Shown here: positions 33,173-61,800 of the stretch, in pieces | How the letters are laid out: each line of letters starts with the position of its first letter | How positions within the stretch are numbered: position 1 is the stretch's first letter | DNA from: Ascaris suum | Taxonomy: Eukaryota; Nematoda; Chromadorea; Rhabditida; Ascarididae | Length of the DNA: 64,000 nt | Assembly (NCBI GenBank): GCA_013433145.1 | Contig: CM024188.1 | Location: 2,170,001-2,234,000 of the forward strand | Direction: 5' to 3' | The notes under the pieces: model-generated | The model's database searches: none | Told to the model about the DNA's origin: nothing | What the model saw: the letters and a program-made list of their open reading frames with translations, nothing else | Translations under genes and position numbers: made by a program

Positions 33173-36100
33173 CAACTTATCATGAGGTTTTATCTCGATC
33201 GAGTAAAAACCTTCCGAAGTAGAGAAGCAAGATAAAAAACAAATTGCAAAAATATCTCTCGAATAAGTCCCGTGGCAACGCAGACTTCTCTAATTTTTTG
33301 AAAGACTAATAATTAAAGAGGCAAGTGATCGAGGAAAGCTTATAAATTTCCCTAAAATGGGAGGACGAAGGGTGGTCGCGTAACCAATAACGGAATTTCA
33401 CGATTCCTCAGAAATTAAACAAGCCGCCCGCTGAAGGCGCAAATATACCGCGCAAGTGATAACAACTCAACTAAGGTAAAGAAAAAGAGAGAGCCTTATT
33501 TTGAAGTGCTCTCACCCGGATCGAAGGGGACGGGTTGCAGTAGTTTCGAAATTTTTTAAGGAGACCTGCAACTTAATGGGATACATATCGAAAGAGGTCT
33601 GTGATAAGAGTTTCATAGCATTTTTGATGAGAGTTGAACAGCGGTAAACGAAGGATGCATAAACAACGAAAACTTTTGCGATTGAGACGTGGTTGTAGTG
33701 AGTATGCTAAGTTTTCAACTTTTACACTTAATCGATATAATAAAGAAGCTTCATTGAGATTCTACCTTTGAACCCAAAGTAATTGAACGAATGGGATATT
33801 GTTCTGTTTGGAGGCATAGCGATTCGATGGAATAAACGTTCGCTCGAAGTTTTGTTGCTGATATCCTCGAAAGCTGTCCTATTTTCGAGATCGAGCAACG
33901 CCGTTTTCCAAGAAAAGATGCTCAGAGAACGCGATGTGGCTGCAGTCTGGAGAAATGCTTTAAGGGCTTAAATGTTGGAATTCGATAACTCAATGGAAAC
34001 TTAAAATCTTAGATCAAAATTTTCGCACCGTTTGATTTTGCCTCTTTTCAAGGGACGTTGAAACCTTTGCTAACCTACCTTTCTTACATGTAGTTTTTTC
34101 TCTAGATTTTCATTGAAATGACCAAATGGTGTTTCTACGGTTTATTTACAACTCGAATTTACAGTCATCTCGAACGTGACTCACGTAGTCGGTAAGTAAA
34201 GTCGAGTATATGCATTCGCGGCTTTGATTATTCTTCTTTCCTAAATATGACAACTTTTATATCGTTCATCGTGACATGTTACGCTGCGCTCTATAAATTT
34301 GCAAAGTTTTTTTTTTTTCCAAGCAAAATGCAAACAAACATCAGTGAAACTGCCACACTGTATAAGGTTTGTACCTTTAGCGTAGCATCGCATCATATGG
34401 AATGCTTACAATATAATCGACGGTTCCGTCGAAATTCTATCGCTAAAAGCTTTCAGATCTTGGTGAGAACGGGTCATAATCACTGATCAATGAATAACCT
34501 TCTTCGATGAATCAACAGTATCCTCAAGCGGATCCTCACATTTAGAGCAGAAGATTTTTACTCTATCTAATTTTACCGGTTTTTTTTTTTTCAACTGAAA
34601 CAACTTTATCGAACGATGCTTCCAACTTTATCTAATTTATTTCTTTTTCTCTTTAATTCGTCACTATATTCGTCGTGTTTTTCTCTATTTAACAATTAAG
34701 TTTCTATTCAGTTTTACTCTAATTTCTGACTAGCTTTGTTTTCGTTTCCCTTTAGCTTCTCAAGCTACAGTGTTATATGCAGCGCTGTGGATAAAACATC
34801 TTTCTGAATTCATGCAATTCTTGGCTACGGCTTAGTGAAGCAACATTTGTGCATCGTAGCATGTTTGTCGCGCCCCGTGACATTTGCGCCACAGTGAGAT
34901 GTTTGTGCGCTCGTTCTGTTATACCAACATCACTTATTAGCTTCTTACTTTCAGGAAGCATGCATAATTCAGCATATTAGTGGCTAAATGAGCAACTACA
35001 GTTGACATTTTCCTACGTCGTTGAATTCGCAACCGTCCCTCTAAACAATTTCCATTTAATTTAACGCTGAGCTATTCGCAGGAGGAACCTTCCACTTCGT
35101 GTACAAGAGCTTGCATTATGAACTGCTTCGCTCGAATACGCGAAGCCGCACCCCCACGGCAGGAATCTCTCTCGTGTGGTTTCTACATACGCCATCATGT
35201 GACTTATCCTGCTATGATCACCTCGAAATGAGCGAAGTTAACTGCAATTGTTAGACGGTGTTGGAGATGGTGACAAGATCGCCCAAATTTGCATGTTGTT
35301 CAGCCAAGTTCGTAGAGGTCTGCAAATATATGGTCCTCGTTTGAGCAGCGCTTTCCCATTTTTGTTAGGGTTAACGAGTGGATTACTAACAGCTGAGAAA
35401 AATACTGATTACGTATCGCACAATGTTTGAGGTATTTGTTTATGCTATGGAAAGTTAAGATGTTTGACTTTGTTGCTATATTACGGCTTATCGACATAAG
35501 GGGCAAATTAAACAGCTAAACACGAGAGATTCAGCTTGAAACTGGCCGCGTTTTTGCAAACTCGTATTTTTGGCTATGTGCGCCGCTAGAAGTAATGATT
35601 TTAATAAATGTACAACTCATGCAATTGTATTTATGCCAATTGTAGAATGATGAAAACCTGGATTATAGAATTCTTTAGCGGCACAAAAGTTCGTATTCGT
35701 TTTTGAGGGTTTCGTTTTTGGCCACATGCCGTATATGGCAAAATCTTATCTTAATTTCGTGTCAGGGCTGTATATTCAAGAAGATTTTCACTGCTATTCA
35801 TATCTGCACCTTTTTCAAATCTATCTCAGGTAGTCATTTTTTGAAAGCCATTTTTAATGACATTTCTTGAACTTAAACTTCGATAAATCTAGTGTTGAAT
35901 ATTTTTTATTGTACAGGGTATTCGTTTATTCTTGAATTTGCTCATTTAAGGCTAGAGGAAACAAGGTTTACATAAATTGACCGAATTGTCCGTTCACTTT
36001 TCCAGAGTGTTCATTTTCTGTGATGTTCTTTCATTCGTGAAAGCGCTTCCCTCTCCTATCATGTATTGACGATCCATTGGATGCATATTCCTTTCCTATA

Positions 36101-38518
36101 GTGCTTTCACACCTTTATAGGTAATAACTAATCAAAAAACCATCAATTATTTCTTTCTCTCAATTTCAATTGTGTTAATACTGTTTTCTTCTTTCTACAT
36201 TTTTGTGCTTAGCATACATTGTGAGAGGCATTAACTTGCAATCAAAACCGATTGCACGATCATACGCTATTTTCGGTGACATTGCCCGTTGACAATTAAA
36301 GTCATAAACACTTGTTTCGTGATGCGAACATCTTTGAGGGAATATGCAATTTCTTTTCGACGCATATGTTTGTGATGAAATTTTTCTACGACGCTCATGT
36401 CAACAATAGAGAAGTTTTGAGTCGAGACCGTCTTATGGCGTGGCCGTCCATGGCAAAGGGAATATTCCACGGCGTAAATATCTATGAATTCCTTAACATG
36501 CAAAATGCTTCGTTGTATAAATTTTTCATAGCGTAACTGTCTTTTGGCGCAATGTTTGAATTTTTTAAATGCAAATGCGAAGTGCGTTGGAAGTAATAAT
36601 CCCACTATGAGGCACGTTTGTTGCCACACGAATTCACGGCTTGAAATAATAGGAATTTCTCCATCCCACACTTTAGAAAGCAAAGACAAATATTAGATGT
36701 ATTTATAAGCATTTCATCATTCTGCGCGGTTCAAGCAATTCAAATATTTTCTAATATTAAGAGACTTAATCGGTTCCATAATCAATTCGAACGGTTTGCA
36801 TTAAAACGCTTGAAATAATTTAATGAGTTCGACTTAAGAGTTTTACTGCATCGATTCACTACAAATAATTATGCACTCAAAATCTGTGGCAACACTAACT
36901 AAACATCATTGACGTCCGTTAGAGATGATCTATTAAAAGAGCTAGCAGTTTTGCACGGATAGAAGCTCATATTTGCTTTTATTGTACTATGGCGTTGTTT
37001 CAACAAAAAAAAAAATCTATGTTTATAACGTATATGCAATAAAAGCAGCCTCACAGTCGAACTAGTCTTTGCTATGTTTGTAAAGTTGTTCCGAAAAGAT
37101 GCGTGCTAACACGATGGAAATATTGTATGATGAAGCAGAAGCAGAGGAAAAAAAGAAGATAGAAACGTCATATGCTTACGTGATGTGAGTGTGCAAAATC
37201 ACTGCAGTGATTCGAAAATATCCCTTTCAAGCTATGGGATATTCTAAATTACCTTCAACTTATCAGAAGCTCCACCTTTTGGCGATGAACTATTGCTCTT
37301 CAACTATGTTGTTTTTTTTTTTCAACTGAGTTCATATTTTTGCAACTGCGGTACGTCACCGTAGAAATCGCCTCCATCCCAATCAATCCTCGTCTCCAAC
37401 CTTTCTGCAGCTACTATCATAACTGTATTACGACGTTAAACAGTAGTAAGCCAATGTTAAGTGTTCAAGCAGCAATAGACTATCTGTTTTTCTGAAGGCA
37501 AATTCCTTAAGCATATCCGGAATGCTGCATGTGCTAAAAAGCTACGAATGGCTTATTTAGCAATCGGTAGAGTTTTTTATGCGGTTCACAGCTGTGCATC
37601 TAAACGCAAAAGAACGTCACATAGGTTTATTAGATTAAATGAGGCCAGATGTGCAAATGGCTCTCCTTTATTCGCCAGACAACCACGTCCGTTGTCTCCT
37701 TAATGTGGTGACAATACAAATTTGTTTCTGCTCGCATAAATCCACCCATCTCAGCGTTGTTGTGTGGTAAACGTTTTTCTCTTTTTGCAGCTTTCACGGC
37801 AAAGGACCTTTTTTTCAAATGAGGATGGAACTACCTATACTATTTGCTCTTTAAAAAGAAGTGTTACTTGCAGTTCTGATGCAAAAAAATCTTGTTTAAA
37901 CACTATTTGATGTTTCACGGTTTCGAATGTTGTCTGATGAATCGTCGTTTTCAAAAGACACCTGCTGCAAGTCATTTTGAATGCGATGCGATGACTGTTA
38001 GAAGTAGTCGATTCTTGCACTGCCTATATTTTCATTATAATTTTCTCTTTTCTTTCATATGGAGTTGAATCGTATGAATCTGAAGCTTCTGCGATATAGA
38101 CTTATTGCTTTTTCGATGAGTAAACATATAGTGATGATTGCCCGCCGCCTCCACGAAAGGAAGGATCTTTGATTACCGCGTGTGAAAATCATACCCTCAG
38201 CATTTTATGCTCGCGAAATGCAGTCTACTCACCTGAGGTAATGTTGGCGCCACTTCCGCTCACCTTTGTAGCCTAATGGGTTCCTTATGTAATAAGCTAA
38301 AGTCTTCTTCAGCGTGAAGTTTTAACCGTTTAGCGTCAATGTTATAATTGTCTTTGTGTGATATTTGACATAATTATATAAGTGCTTATCTCTATGGAAA
38401 TGATAATTGCCTTATCGAGCTTGAGCGTTTTTCTTACACTTCAAACTTCTAAACTAAATGAGCATTTACAAATCTTTTTTTGCAATTTTCTCGAAAAATG
38501 TTGAGTATGGCAAAAAAT

Positions 38519-38521
<3 letters not shown>

Positions 38522-38554
<33 letters not shown>
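38522..38554. repeat. Poly-T run
   Basis: About 33 consecutive T residues follow a C. There is no adjacent retroposed gene or target-site duplication that would show it to be a reverse-oriented poly(A) tail. Confidence 0.9.
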
Positions 38555-38557
<3 letters not shown>

Positions 38558-40395
38558 AGAGGATTCACACTCGAAACGCGTTAACATGACGGTGAAATAA
38601 GTGGAGAAAAACTTACACGCTAGACAATAAGCACTATGCTGAAAAATTTAAAATCAATCTTTTCATTTAGAAATTTCTTTTCTTTATTTCTTTTTTTTTT
38701 GGACTTATAAGTTGAAAAAGCGCTCGCAAAAATGCCTCAAGATAGTTGAGAAACGAAAGAAACAGCTGTTGGATGATCCAATTGCTCTTTTCTCTGTCGA
38801 CATATTGAGAAATCATTTGAATGAATTAGACGGGAAAAAAAATATTTGCCACTTGCTTACCACTAGAAAAAAAAAATTATTTATACGATAACTAATATTT
38901 GAAAAGTGTTTTGCACCTCTTGTAAAAGCGAATAGTTATAATGTAATTCGTCGAGCAAAAAAAAAAAACGAAACATTTACGAATTTTCTCTCAAAACAAT
39001 ATTTTCTTTCATTTAAATCTTATCTTTTCATTTCTTCATCTGTGCGCATAAATCAACGTTCCATCTTATGAGCAAAAAAAAAAAAAAATACTTCGGACGT
39101 CCGCTTTCTTACATGTAGCATATAGGATAAGGAGATAATTTCCGATCTGATTCATTAACTATGGCATCATTTGTGGTTTATTAAGCGAAATTTTACGAAA
39201 TCGCCTATAGATTTGTAATTTCATATAGCATTTCTACGAGACGATTATATCTCAGCATATCGTTTATAAAGCATGTAAAATTCAATCATCGTTTCTAATC
39301 GCCGCTCTATCGTTTCATCATCAAAATCGAACTGACGCTTCGAATATTGCTTTCGTTCAGAGTAACGGATAAGGAATCGAAATTTATGACAATATTTTTC
39401 TTTCAATATTTCCTTCTAAATTTGCGTTAATCCATCGTAAAATTCAACAATACTAATTATAGCATATTGTGATGCTATTTTAATATCATCACAACGGAGA
39501 CTATTGAAATTATAGTATTATTGGTCTATTTGACTTAAAATGATGGCGAGAAACAATTCATTTAAGCACATTTCCATTGGAAACTTTTATTCACTCGCTA
39601 AGAAGTAAATTTAACTTTAATTTGCACCACTTGTAATAGCTTCACAAATAACTCCCCATAATTGGGGAACCGTTGTGCATAGATGGTTACTTAGCTATGA
39701 ATCTTGATCAGCATTCCAAAGTGCTGAAAACCTTGAGTAAGTACATCCACTAGGCTGTTTACTGCACAAGATCAAAAAGCAACTCGTGATAAGACGACAC
39801 ATATTGCTTTTGCAGCCTTCATGTACACATAAATGGGTTAGAGAAGTAACTATACATCTTGTTGTTATTTGCTCGTTAGAAGTGAAAGTAATCGTATATA
39901 GCCGAGCAGCTGTTGCATCTAGACGATTGGTTGACCATAAGTTTTGCTCAGTCGTGCTCAGTTTGCTCAATCGTCGTTATTTACTTTATAAAGTTGGAGA
40001 TCAAGCGTTGACGAGGATGCAGAATGCCGAGATAATCGCAATAACCTTACCGAGAGGAAATTGGTTCCTTGCAACTTTATGTTTCACATCAGAAGGCTGT
40101 TGAAGCACTACTTTTATAAACGCATCTCTTGCTGTTCAATCGCTTCTTAAAATTCAAAAGTAAGCCTCTGTGATTCAACGGTCGTTCTACATATGCACTT
40201 GGTGCCTTGTAAGTTTTCCTTCTGCTTTCTAAGCTACATTTGGCTGCAATATTCGTCATGAGTAACGTGTGATGCAAGAGCAATTGCCGATATGTAGTGT
40301 ATGCAAACGTTTATTTCAAGTTGTTTTATAAGACTCTGAAAATCCTGATATATATGATGCACCTTTGACAGAATTGAATGTTACTGTGCTGAGGT

Positions 40396-40441
40396 GGGGT
40401 CGGGGGGAAGAGGCGGAGAGGGGGGGGGGCGGAGCGGGGGG
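40396..40441 (+). repeat. G-rich tract, + strand G-quadruplex candidate
   Basis: G-runs of 4, 6, 10 and 6 are separated by short loops between 40396 and 40441. This easily satisfies a four-tract G-quadruplex motif. It stands out in otherwise AT-rich intergenic DNA, about 3.4 kb upstream of the carboxypeptidase start. Confidence 0.75.
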
Positions 40442-43400
40442 TAGGAGAGGAAGAGAGAAATCGTGGCTTGACCATCGACTGCAAAACAATGAACACCAAA
40501 GAAACTTTGCCTCATAAAGAAGTACTAATCAGATAGGTCAGAACCCGACACAGATGACTTCTTCTAGAAGAACTGACATTGAAGTGTAGGGCAAAGGCAA
40601 CGTCGAGTGATAGTTCTAATCCCAATGCAATTATCAGAATTCATGTTATTGTCATGCTATAGGATGTAGCTAGTGCTATTAGTTTTGTTATTTGTTTTCG
40701 ACCAAAATAACCGAATGAAGACTTGCAGCCAATCTCAACATGCGCGCGCTCCTGAAGTGCAATAGTTTCGTCCGATTTTATTGAAGTCTTCGGGAATTCA
40801 GCATGACAAAATCCGTTTTGCTTGAGTTTCGCAAAATAAGTTCAAAGTGACGAAGAGTTACTGCTCAAGAAACCTTCAGTAGTTTGCACTGGGCAACCTC
40901 TCCATCATCTGCTTGCTATTGTTCATCACGAAACTTAATTTCGAAGGGCACTTTTCCTATAGTCCAACTGTTGGGCTTCCCTAGTTTTTCAAGAGTTCGG
41001 CACTACAACTATTTGTACAGTTTTGCGGCATAAGTTGAGCGTTTCTGAGCACTAAACAGTGTGCAAACGAATCGGCGCTCTATATCTCGATCGCCGAAGT
41101 ATATCTCTTATGGCCTAAGTGTTGCTATTTTTTCTCAATCGAAATAAGTGCGTCAGAATGAACGCAGATTCAGTTATTTTCGTGAACGAATTCATAGAAA
41201 ATCTCCGATACTATTGCAGCATGTACGCTCCTAGATACTGTCGGGCCACAAGCACATTAAAATCATGTGTAGCTGAGAGAAAAACCCCGGCAAATAGTAT
41301 GGCAACGGTATTTTTTATATGTGAGCTTAGTTAGACGGCGGTCACCGTCAGTCAGTCAGCTTTCTTCGAAAAAAAAAATGAAAATTATGCGATAAACTTG
41401 GCGTACTGAATTTTCTATGAGACGAGAGAAAAAGACGAAACTTATGAATGTGCAGCGTAAAGATTTGTTCGTTGACAATGCAACGTTGGCGAAAAAAAAA
41501 ATGCGTGTAGCTCCATTGATATTTGATACGCTCTGTGCGGTCGGCGTTATCACCAGCCGCTGGTCTACTTATCATGATGCTCAACACTCAACGGATTGAC
41601 TGAGAATGTACAATACCATCGGCATCTTCTTATAAGTAAAGTAACCGCCATAGATAGTTACTTTTTTATGAAATCGTTTGAACTGTCCTAGTTTTTGAGA
41701 GGTTGCATCATAGATCCATCTTGAAAACTAGCTTAATTCTGTCGTTTGCAGGACGTTCTCATTGAATTAGTTTGCCAGTGAATTTGCTATTTTATAGTGG
41801 ACTTGTTTCGTTGCAAATTTCTCTGCTTCACTTTCCTTTTCTTTTTTTTTCAACGTGCACCGCTCTCTTCGTTTCATAGCTGGATATTGATCGAATCGTA
41901 AAAAACTATTGTAGTTGCCCTTTATTTATGTATATTTAAGCATTAAGCTGAGCATAGCGTTTTTCTTGGCCAAGATAATATTGTTAACGATAGTATTTAT
42001 CATAGCCTAAAATATATTACAAAAATTAAAATATATTGCAACTCATTCTGCTCTCTTATTCTTCTCCATGAATTGAGCTCTATTTACTCAAGCCGAAGAC
42101 ACTACAAGGCGTTTTAAAAAAAAAACCCTCTGACGGTTGCATAAATTTGCACTGTGACGAGTCTCATAAAGTTTGTTGTCGTTCGAAATCACCAAACTGA
42201 AAATCTATGTCAGCTTTTGCTTAACGTCTCGAAGCAAAACCGTTGAAAAAACTCGGATAAGTCGATTGGATTTCTCTATCAATTTACGCATCATTTCGAC
42301 CCTATTTTTTATCCTCTGTTTTGCATATATGGATATATTTCGATTGGAAAGAGAAGTTAAAAAATCGTTGCAATGATTTTCATTTAATTGATAGATTACA
42401 TTATCAGACAGCGTAAGAACGATTATGACACCGTTATAGTTTATCTCTAAAGAGGAAAAACCAATTAGAGTGTTATGTATGGAATTCCAAATTATTTATG
42501 TGCGATATTCCGAATTTCTTCAAAATCTCCATCGAGTTTTCCGACAAATGACGAGTGAGATTGCAATAACACGAGTTATGAGTCTCTTTTTTAATTTTTT
42601 TATTCAATTTTGTGATGATATGGAATTTTATTTTTCATTATTTCTAGCTGAATTTTTTTTTCAATGTTCGCAAAAGTTTTATGAATTCAATTGTCTTGAC
42701 CTAATACTCATTCAATTTTTTTATCAACAATAAAATACTTAAGATGTGAATTCCTCTCTTACTGGATCCGATTAAGATGTTTGTTTCTTTTTACTTCGTA
42801 TATTTCAAAAATTCTATTAATTCTCGAGTTGTATTGATCTCAAAACATAGACAGCCAGCGGATATTTAGCTATTCGTATAGGACCCGAAGCTCGAAAGAA
42901 AGAACACCTGTTGTTCAGAGTTACTCAATTCAAACAAGCGTTATACTCCCATGATGGCATTATTTCTCTTCCGCATTTTGTAGAAATATACGAGTTTCGT
43001 TGTTATATCATCAACGTTGGAAACAAAAAGTGGCGATAACAAGGGATTTTAGGTGCGATAAATCTGGAAAATAGTGCAGTTAAAGATCACTTGCATCAGT
43101 GTGCAATTTGTGGGCATTAAATCTTTTAAAAAGAAAGTCGGCATACCTCGAATTAATCTGCAATTTATGGGAAGCTTGAATTTGCTGCCTTTTTTGCGTA
43201 AATCACTTTATTAATTGTGTTTAACTCACTACTCGTTCTCTTCAAACAAATTTGACTATTTATTCATAATATCTTTCACTCTTATGTCGCTTTATAAACG
43301 CTTAAAATGAATGAGAAAAATTTTCAGCATTTGTTCGATGCTTTTCTCTATTACGATTGTTTTGTGCATTTCGCTCTAACGTTGTTTATCTTCTTCATTG

Positions 43401-43880
43401 CATGCAATTTGAATTTTTTACTTAAATCAAGTTTCATCTATTAAATTTTACTTCATATATCCGCGTATTTGCAATGATGAAATAATCGTTGTATACTTGT
43501 TAGTAATCCACGGTAAACGTTATGCAAGATAGTCTCACTCATTTCTTTGATCACTACAGTTATTTCACAAATTTTCAGTCACTCACTGCATCGATTTCGT
43601 CGCCTACAGCTTTCGATCATATAAGAGATTAGCTCTGCTAAAACCCATTTCTGAGGCATTCTTCTAAACGCGTCGAATAAAAGTGCGAAAGGTATCAAGC
43701 TTATATTACGAAATTTAACTTCATTGAAACTCTGAGTCGATTTTGCTGTATATTTTACCTACACATCAACGAACTGAACAACCTCCATGGGAAAAATGAG
43801 TGCACAATTTAGCTCTCATAAACCATCTTATCGCATATTTGTGAATGGAGTTTCATCAACGGTACAATTAAACTAGTAAT

Positions 43881-43887
43881 GTTTCAG
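43881..43887 (+). promoter_or_regulatory. Candidate spliced-leader acceptor (GTTTCAG) of the carboxypeptidase gene
   Basis: The splice acceptor is directly followed by the ATG at 43888, leaving no 5' UTR if spliced there. This is a hallmark of trans-spliced nematode mRNAs. A cis-spliced leader exon upstream is the alternative. Confidence 0.55.
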
Positions 43888-58878
<14,991 letters not shown>

Positions 58879-61800
58879 CGGAACGTCAACGATGGCAATC
58901 TATTTCTTCATCACGTTACACTCGCTCAGGTGCTTACGCGAAGTGAAACCTGGTTCATCTGCAATCATAGAGCGCATTTTTTAAAATGAATTTGCGTAGA
59001 CTTTTCGGCGAATTCTTACTGATTCTCTGATGAAATTGGCCATAGTGTAACTTCCAACGGCGCTCTAGCAACATAAAATAAGCGAGCAGCAAATCGCAGA
59101 ATGAGAGCAAAGTTTCACAGGTAGTATATTTTTTGCTCATCGCAGATATCTTATTCTCGAAAAGTGGAACACTGAAACCATCCACAACCCTTCGAAAAGA
59201 CTTGAAGGTTGGTGATGCTATCGTGGCAATCCGTTAACAAAACGCAGCTTATTTTTCCTATCGCAAAGCAGAGTCTATGATCCAGTATGCGAAGAAGAAG
59301 GGCAAACTGATTACGCAAATGGTGTCCTTAATTGTTTATTGGCTGCGATGCTTTTAAAAACACTTGTGGATAGGCCTTAAAACGCATTATCGGCATCACT
59401 GACTGAAACGCTCTACCATTTGAACATTCAAGAATAAAGCAGCGGAGAACAACTGAGGCAAGTTTTTTGTGAAAAATAACCAGCTCAATTGAATGAACAA
59501 AATTCACTTCTGCGATGTAGTGCTCGCAGCCATGTAGAACTGAAGCTTCCGTCAACACATTTTAAGCCGAATTTGAATCGCCGACAAATCACTGAGAATG
59601 ATGCTAAACGTTTCGGAAGACTTGAGCTATTGTTGTCTTCCATTCCAGTAGGATAACTAAATGCAAAATGCATGAATTTATAAATATGTAAATTTCCAGC
59701 GGCGCTCACAAACTTCATATCTTCGTCTTATCAGCATTGCCTTTAGCTGAAGAGAAAAGATGGACTGATACAACAGACAAGTCAAGTATTCCCATACACG
59801 TTTTCGTGTTTTGACGCTCAATATTAGATCGTGATGAAAGAGCATTTAATTTGAAGGTTATTATATATTTCGTTTGTCTTTTTTTATTTTGTATTCATGT
59901 TTCCTTCCTCGAAAGCCATTTCTAGATGGTCACTGACATCGCCATTTACTATTTGCTTTCCTGCTTAGGTCTTTCAGGACGCTGTATCTTTCCGCCTTTT
60001 ATCTTTTTCGTAGTTAGCTAATTGGGATTGAGTGAATGATTGAGAATTCAGAATTTTCTAAGCAATGCTTTGCAGCTAAATTTTCTCAGAAATTCTTCCG
60101 ACATGATATCAGTCATATGTCAGCGTAAAATTTGTCCGGAAGAGAAAGTTCAGCAATGAAATTTTCTACTGGCTGACAAAGTATGCTTTTCTATTATGAT
60201 GATTGTACATCTATAATGAAAAACAGTTATCTTTGACTCACAATTATTTTAGTTATTTTATCGCACTTATCGTATCCGAATTCTATCTTTTCCTCATTGC
60301 TATCAATTCGAAATCGAATAAGTTCCCCGTGCTGGAACAAACATCGCTATATTTTGTAATCTTCTGCCTCCCTTCTTCCTCCTCCACCCATCCTCCTTCA
60401 TCCCTCTCCCTCCATAAATCATTTCCCCTCATTTCACCGCTCTCGTTTATAACCGAAATTCGTTGCTAACAAAATAAAAGCGGGATTGTGCAGCAATTTC
60501 ACCGCTTATTACCTACCATTTTAAGAAATCAAGCGCACTTGCAGATTTTCTAGTGAAGTTCGTAGTCATATTAAATCAAGAGCATTAGCTAAACATGCGT
60601 CCTTTTGCTTCTGATTTATGTTATCTATGAAACTAACTATTAGACTATATATTCAAGGTATGCATGGCCAAACGAGAGCTCAAAAAAGGTAATACAACTA
60701 ATTTTGTAGATCTACATATTCTCAAAGGCTCAGAAAATGTATTACTATTAAGTTTACGTGTGTTCCATATTGTCTTTAACACCGATGCGGCTAAACTTCG
60801 AGGAAGTCGGATACTTTTTTTTTTTTTCATTTCTGCGTATTTATGAGTCGAGTGCAGTAGTTCTCTTTATTTTCAGTTTATTTGTTGATATTCGATGCTG
60901 AGCTTTAATTTTGTTGTTCATTTCATAATTCTATAAACAATTATTTTCTTTCGGCTTGTTTCTAAAGAATCGCATTACATGAATGTTCATCATTTCACTG
61001 TTGTCTAATGGAAAGCAATTCGGGTAATGACAAGAGCTTTCACTATATTCGAATAACAAATCGAAACGCATCATTTGTGTCATTTTGCGAATTATGAGTT
61101 GAAATTTCGCTTCGTAAAGTGTTCGTTCTATAACGAAGAATTTTTAAAGAACTTTTTAGGTGTTATAGAATTTAATGATGAGGTTTCTTTACGCTTATCG
61201 ACATATAATTGACACAGATTTGAGGAATTTCATTTGCAATTCAATCCGTTAGGCTTGCGAACATTTCTGCCTATTCGCATAATGCTTTTGATAGTGCGGT
61301 AAGCCATGCTATATTTAGCAAAACGTTGTCATAATTTACGAAAAATCACTGTCTAATATATATTTCCGCGTGGCATTTATATAATAGGCTAGATGGCGTA
61401 GACCTAGTGCAAGAAAAAGTTTTTCTGCCTACGGAGTCTTAATTAAGCAAACGAAGGCGTCGAATGAAGCAATGACATCTATAATAATAAGCGGAAAAAA
61501 AAAGGGAAACAGATATAAAGTGTGAAGAAAGACAGTATAGAGATTGATGCAAATGATCGGTTTACGTCATTCGCGTATTTCAGCTGAAAGAAAAATGAAC
61601 GGCAGAAATATCGAGGAAGGAAAGCAACATAACAATGAAATGAATGCATACGAAAAATTTCAATTCGCATAAGGTGGATTGCTTAAGAAATTAAATACGC
61701 AGAATGTAGTTGGTTGAATCTTTTCTTGTATGACGTAACTGCTTTTGTATGTACAACTGCGATCGAAAGTAAATTCGTTGTGTTAAAAGTCGGGTGTTAT

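Noticed and set aside
36267..36689. 140-codon minus-strand frame with an overlapping + strand frame
   Set aside because: Both strands are open, no motif is recognisable and there are no splice or polyadenylation signals. It is likely a chance frame.
39695..40103. Overlapping plus and minus frames of about 90-105 codons
   Set aside because: Same reasoning: opposite-strand shadows without a recognised domain or gene signals.
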